64,000 nt of DNA, taken from NCBI RefSeq assembly GCF_030499575.1, contig NZ_JASTLC010000001.1, forward strand, positions 2,318,001 to 2,382,000, in the 5' to 3' direction. The stretch is from Streptomyces sp. DG2A-72 (GTDB lineage Bacteria; Actinomycetota; Actinomycetes; Streptomycetales; Streptomycetaceae). Below the pieces are notes generated by a model. It saw only the letters and a list, made by a program, of their open reading frames with translations, did no database searches and was not told the DNA's origin. The translations under genes were made by a program, and so were the position numbers. Shown one piece after another: positions 45,492 to 55,567 of this stretch; the stretch's first letter is position 1; each line of letters begins with the position of its first letter.

Positions 45492-46716
45492 GTGTCCCCA
45501 TCCGCTCAGACATCCGGCACCCGGAGTCAGCACCGCACCGTCGGCTTCGCCGCCATGGCGGGGCACCACCATCGAGTGGTACGACTTCTTCATCTACGCC
45601 TTGTGCACAGGACTGGTGTTCAGCAGCCAGTTCTTCGACGGGCTCGGCGAGGACTCGCTGGTCATCTCCTTCGCCGCCATCGGCATGAGCTGCTTCTTCC
45701 GGCCGGTCGGAGCCGCACTCGCCGGCCACCTCGGTGACCGGCTCGGCCGCCGCGCGATGCTGATCGCCACCCTGCTGCTCATGGGCGTCTCCACCACCCT
45801 GATAGGCCTCGTGCCGTCGTCCGCCTCCATCGGCATGAGCGCCCCGGTCATCCTCGTCCTCCTGCGGATCCTCCAGGGGCTGTCCGCCGGCGGCGAGTGG
45901 GGCGGCGCCGCGCTGATCTCGGTGGAGCACGCACCCGCGGCGCAGGGCGGAAGGTTCGGCTCCTACCCCCAGCTCGGCGCACCGCTCGGCCTGCTGCTGG
46001 CCAACGGTGCCCCGGCGGCCGTCACCGCCTCACCGCGGACGACCAGTTCTTCACTGGGGCTGGCGCATCCCCTTTCTGCTCAGTGTCGTCCTCGTCGCCG
46101 CCGGTTTCGTCATCCGTCGCAAGGTCGAGGAAAGCCCCGTCTATCAGGAGCTGAAGCACCAGGAGCCGATCGCGCGCCGGGATCGCCGTGCTGTTCAAGA
46201 ACCACTGGCCGCTCGTCGTGGCCGGTGCCCTGCTCTTCGCCGCCAACAACACAGTCGGCTACATGACCACCGGCGGCTACGTCCAGAGCTACTCCGTGAA
46301 CCATCTGGGCTTGGACCCGACGCTGATCCTGATCTGTGTGATGGTCGCAGCGCTCGGCTGGCTGGCCAGCACCTTGGCGGGTGGCCGACGCTCTCCGACC
46401 GGTTCGGCCGCCTGCACGTCTACCGGACCGGCTTTGTCATCCAACTCGCCTGAATGTTCCTGTTCTTTGCGCTGCTCAACACGGCGAACACCGCCCTCGT
46501 CGTGGTGGCGCTCGTCCTCTACAGCATCGGCCTGGGACTCACCTACGGGCCCCAGGCCGCCCTGTTCGCACCGCTGTACCCGACGGCCGTCCGGTACAGC
46601 GGTGCGGCACTGTCGTCGCCATCGGAGCCGTTCTCGGCGGCGCCTTCGCCCCCGTGAGCCCGCTGGGTGACGCCGAAGTCGGCGAGAAGGACGAGCAGGC
46701 GGTCGTGACCGCCTGA
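45492..46716 (+). pseudogene. MHS-type MFS transporter with multiple frameshifts
   Basis: A metabolite:H+ symporter-like gene is recognisable across several frames: start GTG 45492 (TVGFAAMAG), then TIEWYDFFIYALCTGLVFSS, GAALAGHLGDRLGRRAMLIA with VSTTLIG, LQGLSAGGEWGGAALISVEH, then WRIPFLLSVVLVAAG, KNHWPLVVAGALLFAANNT, SDRFGRLHVYRTGF and SIGLGLTYGPQAALFAPLYP. At least four shifts (near 45555, 46030, 46180, 46380) break it. It would have imported an aromatic or organic acid for the neighbouring pathway. Confidence 0.85.
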
Positions 46717-46805
46717 GGAACCTCGGACCGGCGACGCAGCCCATGCCGGTGGCGGGCGGTCGGTCACGCCACCCCTCACCCCCATGCACATCAAGGAGCT
46801 CTCCC

Positions 46806-47410
46806 GTGAACGAGCCGCAAACCGACTACACCCGCCCGGCATCGCCCGAAGGCCGCCCGCACGGAGCCCTGACGCGCCGCCGCTTCTGGCAGCACGGCGC
46901 CACCGCAGCGGTCACCGTCGGCGCTGCGTCGCCGCTTCCCGAGCGCGCCTCCGCCGAGGCCCCCCGCTCCCGCGCCACTGCGGATCTTCCACAACGTTGC
47001 CGTGCTCAGCGTCGGTTTTGTGTCTGCCACAGCGATCCTCACCCCACGCGGCATCATCCTCATCGACGCCCTCAACACACCGGACGTGGCAGAGCAGTAC
47101 ATCGTCTCCAGATTGCACAGCCTGGGGGCCGACCCGTCGACGATCAGGTAACGTTGTGGTCACGCACGGCAACGGTGACCACTTCGGCGGCGCCCAGTAC
47201 CTGGCCGACCAGTACGGCGCCCGGGTCGTGATGGCCCGGCCGACTGGGACCTCCTCGTCTCCACCGCCCGCGCCAACGCACCCAGCCGCGACCTGGACAT
47301 CGCCGACGGCCGGAAGCTGACGCTGGGCGGCACCACCGTGACGCTCCACCACACTCCGGGCCACACACCTAGCACCGTCTCGCCGATCTTCCCGGCCCGC
47401 TGGCAGCCAC
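46806..47410 (+). pseudogene. Exported MBL-fold protein, broken
   Basis: GTG 46806 with AAGGAG upstream begins a protein with a twin-arginine-type signal (ALTRRRFWQHGATAAVTVGA). The mature part is split over frames: FHNVAVLSVGFVSATAIL, GIILIDALNTPDVAEQYIV, VVTHGNGDHFGGAQYLADQ, DLDIADGRKLTLGGTTVTL and HHTPGHTPSTVSPIFP. The metal motif is again HGNGDH. Shifts near 46975, 47150 and 47245 and loss of the C-terminus make it a pseudogene. Confidence 0.75.
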
Positions 47411-47722
47411 CACGACTGCGACGACGATGGCTGCCACAAGCACGCATACGGCAGGCTGCTGCTGAGCTCCGCGACAACAGGACGGTCACCGACTGCCGAC
47501 GCAGCGGTGCCCGTCGGCCGCGGACGGGGGAATGATCTGGTCATCTCCTGCCTGAGGATGTCTCCGCTCTTGAGGTCGGCGGCAGAGTTGCAGGGGGAGG
47601 CGGACGTAGTGGCCGAGGTTCTTGGAGTCGACCACCAGGCGGGCCTTCGAGATCAGCCGACGCATCGTCCCGGTCCGGGTTCTGGGGCACCGGCCCCCCT
47701 CCGAGCACTGACGCCACCGCGC
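47411..47722. other. No supported gene
   Basis: Sequence following the MBL pseudogene has scattered coding-like words but no frame I can assign. It ends at the flavin reductase stop. Confidence 0.35.
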
Positions 47723-48211
47723 TCAGGAGAACGTGCCGAACTTGCCCTTGAAGAAAACAAGCGGACTCCCCTGGGGCGAAGCCTCGATATCCGTGACTCC
47801 GGCGATCACTACGGTGTGATCGCCAGCCTCGTGCTCGGCCAATATCTCACATTGAAGCCAGCCGATGGCGTCGTCCAGCGCAGGCCCCGCCGCGCCCGGG
47901 TGCCAGTCGACGCCGGCGAACCGTTCCGTGCCTCTTTGTGCGAATCTGGCGCAGAGCTCCGCGTGATGGCTGGCGAGGAAGTTCACGCAGAACCGACCAG
48001 CGTCCCGGATCGAGAGCCATGTGGTGGAGCTCTTGGCCGGACAGACCAGGATCATTGGGGGCTTCAGCGAAACGGAGGTCACTGAGTTCGCGGCCATTCC
48101 TGTGGGCGTGCCGTCCGGAAGGAATGCGGTCAAGACCGTGACGCCGGTCGGGAGATGCCCCAGAACGCGGCGGTACTCCGCGTCGCTGATCAGGTTGCGC
48201 ACGGTGCTCAC
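47723..48211 (-). CDS. Flavin reductase-like domain protein
   Basis: A 162-residue flavin reductase of the FMN-binding split-barrel type. Diagnostic blocks are YRRVLGHLPTGVTVLTA, GMAANSVTSVSLKPPMILVC and FCVNFLASHHAELCARFA, with GDHTVVIAGV near the C-terminus. Such proteins supply reduced FMN/FAD to two-component monooxygenases. No partner oxygenase lies beside it; the LLM flavoprotein at 54388 is a conceivable partner. GTG 48211 is chosen as the start. Confidence 0.87.
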   Translation of the reverse strand: MSTVRNLISDAEYRRVLGHLPTGVTVLTAFLPDGTPTGMAANSVTSVSLKPPMILVCPAKSSTTWLSIRDAGRFCVNFLASHHAELCARFAQRGTERFAGVDWHPGAAGPALDDAIGWLQCEILAEHEAGDHTVVIAGVTDIEASPQGSPLVFFKGKFGTFS

Positions 48212-48887
48212 CTCACACCGCCGCAGGGGGACATGCGTGCGCGCCGTTCGGGCCAAGGCCGATCTGCGCCCCGATCGCGTCCCATCCGCTCCACCTTCGT
48301 GCGCGAGGAGCTCTCGTGTACGCGTCCGGCGCTCGTGAGCACGACCGGTTCGGTGGCCTGACCTCCGTGGCCCTCGAGCCTGTGGATCTTCTTAGGATTG
48401 TTGGTCAACAACCACTGCGAGGTTAGTCCCCGATCGGCCGGTATCAGGGTACCTGTGCCATTGTCATGTGGCTGCAAGTTCTCATCGACGGTGTCCAAAC
48501 CTTCCTCCTCCTGCGGTTTCTGTGCGCTGAGCCTCGCCTCCGGCTGCGCCCGTGGTGACGGCGCAGCGAGTGAAGGGCATCGGCGGTTGGTCACTCGAAG
48601 TTGGGCCCTTACCGGCGTGTCCCATCCGGCCCTGGAAATCAACGAATGCGCCAGGAATCGAAGAGAGCACTGTCGGACTGATCTCCGGAAGGGGTCGGGC
48701 ACCCACTGCCTGTCTCGGTGGGCCAATGGTCAACAGCTCGACTCATGGTGGCTGCGCGCAATGGCCGACAGCCTCGCTCACGTTCCCAAGAACCCAGAGT
48801 CCGGACTCTGTTCTCTAGTGAGAGTACCCGTGTTCCCAGCCCGTTTCAACCGTCGGTGCCCGGAGCGGTCAGCGCTGTGCATCGGTG
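48212..48887. other. No supported gene; contains a perfect 14-base palindrome
   Basis: No frame is convincing here. AGAGTCCGGACTCT at 48796-48809 is a perfect palindrome, and the identical word occurs again at 54232-54245 upstream of the LLM gene, so this may be a displaced operator or promoter region. Confidence 0.45.
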
Positions 48888-49776
48888 TCATATGGGGAGT
48901 CGAACAGCGAGGCGGGCGGCAGGGCGTGACCGTCCCGCCAGGGCAGCAATCCGTCCACGTCCCAGTAGTAGTGGTGGACCCAGACCTGGCGCAGGGTCTC
49001 CACCCGAGGAAGAAGCCGCAGGCCGGGTGGGGGCGCAGGCGGCGGTAGGGACGTTCTGGCCGCCCCGGGCGAACTCCTCGGCCCGGGCGGTCACGGCTGC
49101 CTTCCCGCCCGGCAGCTTGCCGATCTCCACCCGGCGTCCGTACTGCTTGGCCCACTCGGGCTCGATCAGCGGCGCCAGCCGGCCGGGGGCCGCCTCGGCC
49201 AACTCCTCCAGCGCCGCCCGCGGCGTCTCCCCGACCAGTTCCAGGCGGCTGAGGGTGCGAACCGGGCCAGCACATGAGTGGCGTCGGTTCGCTGCCGGCC
49301 TCCCGGCCTTGAGCAGGCCGACCTCCATCAGGCGCTCAGCATCACCTGCAGCAACTGGTCGGCGGCGCCGTCCTGTTCGGCCAACCGGGCCCTGAACTCG
49401 CACAGCACCGAGTGGTCGAAGCCCGGATCGTCCAGCTCAAAGCCGTGAGGGCATACTTCCAGTCGATCCTGGTGCGGACCGCATCAACCGCCGCCCGGTC
49501 GGACAGGTTCTCCGCGAACTGCAGCACCGACACCAGGGCCAGCCGGCCGGATGACAGCCCCGGCCTGCCGTCGGAGTGATACAGCCCGACGAACTCGTCG
49601 TCCTCGAACAGGACATCGAGCCGGTCCCGCATGAGCATCGCCGGAGTGCCCTTCGGGCAAGCCGCCCGCGCTGTCCGCACCGTCCTCACCGGAATCCGTT
49701 GGACACTCCTCGGCCGTAACGGCACTGCCCCACACCCCAAGATCCGAGGCCATCCCGCACTCCTCCAGCAAGCCAT
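48888..49776 (-). mobile_element. IS1182-family transposase remnant
   Basis: An N-terminal portion reads MLMRDRLDVLFEDDEFVGLY, GLSSGRLALVSVLQFAENLS and RTRIDWKYAL, and after frame changes continues with GETPRAALEELAEAAPGRLA, EWAKQYGRRVEIGKLPGG. These match IS1182-type transposases. At least three frameshifts and loss of the catalytic C-terminal part make it inactive. Confidence 0.7.
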
Positions 49777-49882
49777 CCGAGGTCGGCGCCGACGGCCTGG
49801 GCTGGCAGGTTCAACGGGACGGCTGGACCTGCAGGCGTCGTCAGTCGGGGGCCCGTCGTGGCGCGTAGGACAAGCTTCGCGG

Positions 49883-50805
49883 TCAGGCGGATGTCCCAGT
49901 CGCGAGGGGCTGGCGGGCGATGAGGGACATCAGGGCTCGGGTGCCCGCTCGGCCCATCTCGTACGGGTGCTGTTGCACGGTGGTCAGCGGCGGAGTGCTG
50001 TGGGCGGCCTGCGACAGGTCGTCGAAGCCGACGATCGACGGTCGTCCGGCACGGACAGTCCGAGCGCTCGGGCGGCGTCGAGGGCACCCAGGGCTATCAG
50101 GTCGGCGCCGGCGACGATGGCGGTGGGGTGCTGTGTGGTCAGCAGTTGCGTCGCCGCGTGTACGCCGCCGTGGTGGCGGGCCAGCCAGGCGCAGGGCGTC
50201 GGTGTAGCCGCGGTGGCGCAGGTCGGTGCTCTCGTGGTCGTCCTCGCTGCGGATGTAGGCGATACGCCGGTGGCCGAGCTCGATCACGTGCTGGGTGCCG
50301 GCCCGTACGCCGTCGTAATTGTCGATCGTCACCCTGGGCAGGTCCAGGTCGAGGCGGCGCGGATCGATGACCACGACCGGCAGATCGCCGGCCTCGATCG
50401 CTTGTTCCGTTGCCGGTGAGAGGACGGGGCGATGAGCAGCAGTCCGTCGACAAGGCCGCCGGCAAACAAGGAGATGCGTTCGCGTTCGCGGGCGGCGTCG
50501 AGGGAGGCGTTCAGGAGCAGTTCGCGTTGGTCGTCGGCGATTTCCTCGGCGATGCCGCGCACGATTTCGAGGCTGTACTGGCCGGTGAGGTCCAGGGTGA
50601 ATACGCCGATGAGGCCGGTGCGGCCGTGCCTGCCGTTGCGGGTGGGTGGGGTGTAGCCGAGTCGTCTCGCGACGTCCAGGATGCGCTGCCGAGTCGGCTC
50701 CGCCGCTCCGGGGCGGTCGTTGATGACATTGGAGACGGTCATGGCAGACACGCCGGCCTCTGCGGCGACCTGGGCGATTGTGGCTCTCGGGGTGGGCATG
50801 ACCAT
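49883..50805 (-). pseudogene. LacI-family regulator with several frameshifts
   Basis: The first frame from ATG 50805 has the LacI helix-turn-helix ([20 protein letters not shown]) and hinge, then [20 protein letters not shown] and [14 protein letters not shown]. Subsequent frames give [39 protein letters not shown] and [20 protein letters not shown] with [19 protein letters not shown]. Breaks lie near 50420, 50190, 50050 and 49905. It stands directly beside a GH51 gene remnant and probably once regulated arabinoside use. Confidence 0.8.
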
Positions 50806-50809
50806 CGTT

Positions 50810-50928
50810 CGGTTGGGGCCTGTTCATGGCGAAGACGTGGTAGTTGGGGGTCAGGACGAGTGCCTCGCCATCGGTGCGCAGCATGGTCTGCACGACGTTG
50901 ACGGTCTGGGCGATGTTGGCCATGACTA
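50810..50928 (-). pseudogene. GH51 alpha-L-arabinofuranosidase, 3' piece
   Basis: The frame reads [34 protein letters not shown] and then enters the LacI start region. This is the domain typical near the end of the GH51 catalytic module. It continues exactly, in frame, from the 5' piece at 52072-52358 if the intervening IS630 copy and one TA are removed. The true C-terminal domain is missing. Confidence 0.8.
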
Positions 50929-52073
50929 GTGTCCTGAGTCGGGAATTCGCTGCGTAAGTCTCTGTGGCTTCGGCATGATGGGCCGGGTGGCGAGGACGGG
51001 ACGGCCGAAGGCCGAGCTCGTGCTGACCGATGACGAGCGTTAGACGCTGACGCGTTGGGCGAGACGCCGGACGTCGTCGCAGGCGCTGGCTCTGCGGTGC
51101 CGGATCGTGCTGGAGTGCGCAACCGGCGCCTCGAACAGGGATGTTGCGGACCGGCTGGGTGTGGAGGCGCACACGGTGGGCCGGTGACGGGCCCGTTTCG
51201 TGCGGGACCGGCTGGAGGGCCTGACCGACGAACCGCGCCCGGGCGGGCCTCGGAAGATCACTGACGGCCAGGTCGAGGAAGTGGTCGTCAGGACGCTGGA
51301 GAGCACGCCGAAGGACGCCACGCACTGGTCGACGCGGTCGATGGCCAAGGAGGGGGCCTGTCTCAGTCGGCCATCGCGCGGATCTGGCGGACCTTCGGCC
51401 TCAAGCCACACCTGGTGGACACCTTCAAGCTCTCCAAGGATCCGCAGTTCATCGAAAAGGTTCGTGACGTGGTCGGGCTGTATCTCGCTCCGCCCGAGCA
51501 TGCGCTGGTGCTCTGTGTCGACGAGAAGACGCATATCCAGGCTCTGGACCGGTCGGCGCCGGTGCTGCCGATGATGCCGGGCATGCCAGCGCCGTACCCA
51601 TGACTACGTGCGCGGCGGCGTCACCACCCTGTTCGCCACGCTGAACACCGCCACCGGCGAGGTGATCGGCCGGATCCACCGCCGGCACCGCGCCGTGGAG
51701 TTCAAGAAGTTCCTCATCCGGATCGACAAGGAGGTGCCCGACGGGCTGGACGTGCACCTGGTCTGCGACAAAGCATCCACGCACAACACCCCCGCCATCC
51801 AGCGGTGGCTGGCCGCGCATCCCCACTTCCACGTGCACTTCACCCCCACCCGCTCCTCCTGGCTCAACCAGGTCGAGCGGTGGTTCGCGCTGCTGACGAC
51901 GAAGCAGATACGGCGAGGCGTCCACAAGAACGTCCAGGCACTGAGAAGGACATCCGCACCTGGATCAAGTCCTGGAACGAAGACCCGAAACCCTTCGTCT
52001 GGACGAAGACCGCAGACGAGATCCTTGAACGCCTCGCAGGATATCTGAACAGAATTCCTGACTTATGACACTA
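50927..52073 (+). mobile_element. IS630-family element with decayed transposase
   Basis: The ends are imperfect inverted repeats of about 22 bases beginning TAGTGTC and ending GACACTA, with a TA at each border (50927-50928 and 52072-52073), the known IS630 target. The transposase frame from ATG 50975 has [14 protein letters not shown], the helix-turn-helix [56 protein letters not shown] and HFTPTRSSWLNQVERWFALL. In-frame stops near 51041 and 51187 and frameshifts near 51360, 51595 and 51945 inactivate it. Confidence 0.85.
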
Positions 52074-52358
52074 GGCTGTCGGCGTGCCGGTAGAAGGCGG
52101 CGAAGTGCAGGCTCGCCACGAGCGCCTTGCGCAGGGTGTTCTGCTGGAACAGGAAGCCGGGGTGAGTGGCCGACTCGACACCGTATCCGGTGCCCCACTC
52201 GTCCAGGACCAGCCCGACGGTCCGCTCCGGGTCGTAGGCGTCCATGATCCGAGTGTGCCCGGCGAGGATCTCCTCGACGCGGGCCGCCTTGGCCATCGTC
52301 CAGTAGTACTCCTCGACGTCGAACCCGGTGGCGCTGCCCTTGTGCTCCCTCGTCGACG
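52072..52358 (-). pseudogene. GH51 alpha-L-arabinofuranosidase, 5' piece
   Basis: The frame encodes HKGSATGFDVEEYYWTMAKA, ARVEEILAGHTRIMDAYDPE, TVGLVLDEWGTGYGVE (with the nucleophile glutamate of GH51) and GFLFQQNTLRKALVASLHFA up to HADSL, where the IS630 copy begins. Upstream coding sequence is missing, so the gene was already truncated or was cut later. A short rightward open stretch at 52372-52500 (VCVNACLTLRNAYDQLGVRA) looks like part of an unrelated gene. Confidence 0.82.
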
Positions 52359-52600
52359 GCCGTGTCCCGGAGAACGTGTGCGTGAACGCGTGCCTGACGC
52401 TGCGGAACGCCTACGACCAGCTCGGGGTGCGGGCCGAACTGCTGCCGGTCGACCTGGCGATCGCAACAGGGACGGAGGCGGGACGCGCTACGGCGACTCT
52501 CCCTCGGCGACGCATCGGGTACGTGAACCCGGCCTGGTGTTCCCCACGACAGTGGTGATGACGATCATCGTGGACGCGATCGGACGCCGTGAGCCTCGCG

Positions 52601-53317
52601 TCATGTCGCACGGGCGCGCCGCGCGGAGGGCCGTCGGCCGCCTGACTTCTCTCGCAGGTCGCCAAGGAGGTCGGCGCGGATCAGATGGGAGAGCCGAGTC
52701 ACGAGCTCATCCCAGGAGGGATGCGGTGGTAGGTACTGCTCAGGCCAGGTCATTCGAGTGATCAAAGTGTTGAAGACCACGGAGTACGCGAAGGCTACGG
52801 CGGCCTCCGAATCCGCGTGTCCGACGGCGCGCAAGCGGGGCGCGAGCAGCGCCTGAAGCGACGCCGCGTGGTGACGCGACACGACTGCTGCCCGGGCGGC
52901 CGTCTCCCGATCGCTGCCGCTTCTGAGGACGAAGGCCCGCAGCAGGCAGCGCTCACGGTCGACAGAGTCGGCGGTGTGTCGGACCACTGCTTCGATGAGC
53001 TCGTCGAGTTCCATCTGCGCGATGTCCTCGCGAGCATAGAAGGCGTCGATGCCTGCGGTGACACGCGTCAAGAACTGCTCGTGAATAGCCGTGAACAGCG
53101 TCTCCTTGCTGTCCACTCGCCAGTACATCCCGCCGTTCGACACGCCCGCTCGGCGGCCCACCTCCGGCAGCGTGAACCCTTCGTACCCGCGCTCGGCGAG
53201 CAGCTCGGCGCCAGCCTTCAACAAGCGCTCCCACGTCTCCTGAGACCGCTGACGCCGCGGCACTCGGACACCAGTCGGCACTGCGGGCTGCGCGGCTTCA
53301 CGACGATTGGTAGGCAC
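52601..53317 (-). CDS. TetR-family transcriptional regulator
   Basis: A 238-residue TetR protein from GTG 53317. The helix-turn-helix is FTLPEVGRRAGVSNGGMYWRVDSKETL near residues 49-75, followed by a helical ligand domain (MELDELIEAVVRHTADSVDR, LLRAFVLRSGSDRETAARAA). Unlike its surroundings this gene is intact. Two palindromes lie within 90 bases upstream. Neighbours are IS debris, so its targets may be itself or the LLM/quinone oxidoreductase pair at 54388. Confidence 0.88.
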   Translation of the reverse strand: MPTNRREAAQPAVPTGVRVPRRQRSQETWERLLKAGAELLAERGYEGFTLPEVGRRAGVSNGGMYWRVDSKETLFTAIHEQFLTRVTAGIDAFYAREDIAQMELDELIEAVVRHTADSVDRERCLLRAFVLRSGSDRETAARAAVVSRHHAASLQALLAPRLRAVGHADSEAAVAFAYSVVFNTLITRMTWPEQYLPPHPSWDELVTRLSHLIRADLLGDLREKSGGRRPSARRARAT

Positions 53318-53353
53318 CAGGCCGATGATAGCGGTTCGCGTAGTCGTAGACAA

Positions 53354-53403
53354 GACTCCGGAGTTCGGAGTCGGCGAGTGAGAAGATTCGACACGTCGAA
53401 TCT
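53354..53403. promoter_or_regulatory. Two palindromes upstream of the TetR gene
   Basis: AGATTCGAC (53384-53392) and GTCGAATCT (53395-53403) form a perfect 20-base palindrome with an AC centre. GACTCCG (53354-53360) and CGGAGTC (53366-53372) form another with a 5-base spacer, containing the 10-base palindrome ACTCCGGAGT. Both are in the expected position for autoregulation by the TetR protein. Confidence 0.65.
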
Positions 53404-53512
53404 GGGGTCTGACGCGTAAATAGGTCCAGGTCAGAGTTAGCGTGGGCAGCACTGGATACCCGAACCGCCGTGGGGTAGCCGGCTGTCTGTGGCTGGTGGT
53501 CAGTCGGCGGTT

Positions 53513-54100
53513 TCGACGGGGTTGAGGGTGACGGTGTAGCCGAGCTGGTTGATCGCCCGGCGGGTGGCGCGTTCGGGGTCGGGCGAAGTAGGTCCCGCCG
53601 AGTTCCTCGTAGGGCACGCGGTCGGTGAGCATCGGGGATCTTGTTGCGGAGCTTGCGCTGGGCAAGCTCCGCGAGCCAACGGGCGGGAGCGGCATCCGCA
53701 TCAGCTGCGACAGGGCACTGCACCGCGACAGCATGACGTTCAGGACCCGCAGCATCCGGGCCCCGCTCCGGCCCGCCAGCAACACCCCCGCCACTTCGAC
53801 CACACGTTGCAGCAGCGGTGTACGCCGCTGATCACGCACGGCCAAACCCCCTCCCTGCTCAGCGAACGTCACCTTCCCGCAAGCGGCGTTCTCGCAGTAC
53901 AGACGGCGCACGCTCAGCTCGATCAGCACGGGGCGGCCGCCCAGCGACGCATCGCCGAGCCGTCCGACGTAACGGCTGTGAGACCACCCGCTCGGTGTCC
54001 CGCATCCCGTACACGGTGCGGGAGCAAGCGACCGCCTACGCGCACGGACAACCACCACAGGCCCGGAGCCGTCGACCGACGAAACCAATGCGCCCGCCAA
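53513..54100 (-). mobile_element. Mosaic of transposase fragments including an ISL3 N-terminus
   Basis: From about 54100 leftward the frame shows an ISL3-type zinc-ribbon N-terminus (APCTGCGTPSGWSHSRYVGR, SVRRLYCENAACGKVTFAEQ) and VEVAGVLLAGRSGARMLRVL. Near 53650 it changes to another transposase tail (MLTDRVPYEELGGTYF, then after a shift ATRRAINQLGYTVTLNPVE) ending near 53513. Neither piece is complete. The family of the second piece is not certain. Confidence 0.65.
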
Positions 54101-54231
54101 GTGCGGTAACAGGTAAGGCAGTTCAAAAGAGCACGCTCAAAGACTCAGCTCTTTCAGCGTTGCGGCACGACAGCCAGCTCAAGGCATCAGGGTCGCTTGA
54201 CGGGTACCGAAAGAGATGTAACCTCTAATCG

Positions 54232-54245
54232 AGAGTCCGGACTCT
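54232..54245. promoter_or_regulatory. Perfect 14-base palindrome upstream of the LLM gene
   Basis: AGAGTCCGGACTCT lies about 140 bases before the LLM flavoprotein start. Downstream GTCTG and CAGAC words (54249-54270) add a weaker inverted repeat. The same 14-mer occurs at 48796. It is a candidate operator or transcription-factor site for the 54388 operon. Confidence 0.55.
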
Positions 54246-54387
54246 GGAGTCTGTCATGGAGAGTCCAGACGGAGCGAACAGATCTCGCGCAGTCGCATGT
54301 CCGCGCGCAACTGTTCCCCAAGACGCTAGAGCGACGAGCACCAGGCGGTGTTGACGGATGGGCGATGACAAATGGAATGGAGCGCGC

Positions 54388-55542
54388 GTGACAGCGGACG
54401 CGGAGACTGAACGCCGGGTGGCGAGTGCCCACGCGCCATTGCTGAGCAGCGACAACCCGTTCAAGCTGGCAATGTTCATGTTCAACTCAGCGCGGGGCTC
54501 GACGATGTCGTCGGCCACGGAACGGTTGGTCAAGGTGACCTGGCCCGAGCAGGTGCGCCTGACGAAGGCGGCAGAGGCGGCGGGGTTCGAGGCGGTTATC
54601 CCGATCGCCAAGTGGTGCAACACACCGCATATCACACCGGAACTGGCGCGCGTATTCGACAACTTCACCTGGGCCGCCGGCCTGGCTGCGGTGACTGACC
54701 GAATCCAGATCCTCGCGACATTTCACGTGCCACTGTACCCGCCGGTGATGGCGGCGAAGATGGCCGCGACCGTGGATCACATCAGCGGCGGCAGATTCGG
54801 CATCAACGTCGTGGCCGGGTTCTCCCCCCGGGAGTTCGAGATGTTCGGCATGAAGCTGGACCCCGACGCCGACCGTTACGGCGCCACCGCGGAGTGGCTG
54901 GGGTTGCTCAAGCGCATGTGGACCGAGCCCGAGCCGTTCGACCACGAGGGGGAGCACTTTCAAGGGGCCGGGATCGTCTCCGAACCCAAGCCGCTGCAGC
55001 AGCCTTGGCCCACGATCATGTGCGCAGGCAACAGCGACGAGGGCGCGGCATTCTCCGCCCGTCACGCAGACATCAACTTCCGGGCCTTCCCCAGCTACGA
55101 GCTGATCCCGAAGATGGTCGACCAGAACCGCGCCCTGGCCGCGGAGGCCGGCCGCGAGGTCAAGGTGTTCGGCCACGGCTACGTGATCTGCGCCGACACC
55201 GAGAAGGAAGCCCGGCAGCAGCTTGACTATTACACGCGCGAGCACGTGGACGCCGCCACCGCGGAGACCTTCGTCACCGCAGCGCTTGGTAACTCCGGCA
55301 ACACGCACACGGTGGACTTCACTGAGGAGCTCAAGCGCGAGATGCTCTCGCGCGCGGCGGGCGGCGCGTTCGCGCTCCCCCTTGTGGGCACACCCGAGCA
55401 GATCGTGGACGGCATCCAACGAATGGCCGACGGCGGACTCGACGGGATGGCCATCTCGTTCCCCGACTACGACGAAGGAATCCAGGTCTACCAGGAGCGG
55501 CTGCGACCACTCCTCCTAGAGGCTGGACTGCGGCGCTCATGA
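54388..55542 (+). CDS. LLM-class flavin-dependent monooxygenase, RutA/SfnG-like
   Basis: A 384-residue bacterial-luciferase-like protein. The pattern FEAVIPIAKWCN, FTWAAGLAAVTDRIQILATF, ATVDHISGGRFGINVVAGF, EMFGM and TIMCAGNSDEGAAFSARHAD matches the RutA/SfnG group of FMNH2-dependent monooxygenases. GTG 54388 is chosen for its TGGAG site; ATG 54358 in the same frame is possible. These enzymes need reduced FMN from a separate reductase (compare 47723). It is followed after 25 bases by a quinone oxidoreductase-like gene and is probably in one operon with it. Confidence 0.87.
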   Translation: MTADAETERRVASAHAPLLSSDNPFKLAMFMFNSARGSTMSSATERLVKVTWPEQVRLTKAAEAAGFEAVIPIAKWCNTPHITPELARVFDNFTWAAGLAAVTDRIQILATFHVPLYPPVMAAKMAATVDHISGGRFGINVVAGFSPREFEMFGMKLDPDADRYGATAEWLGLLKRMWTEPEPFDHEGEHFQGAGIVSEPKPLQQPWPTIMCAGNSDEGAAFSARHADINFRAFPSYELIPKMVDQNRALAAEAGREVKVFGHGYVICADTEKEARQQLDYYTREHVDAATAETFVTAALGNSGNTHTVDFTEELKREMLSRAAGGAFALPLVGTPEQIVDGIQRMADGGLDGMAISFPDYDEGIQVYQERLRPLLLEAGLRRS

Positions 55543-55567
55543 CCGACGGCACACGATGAGGGACGAA

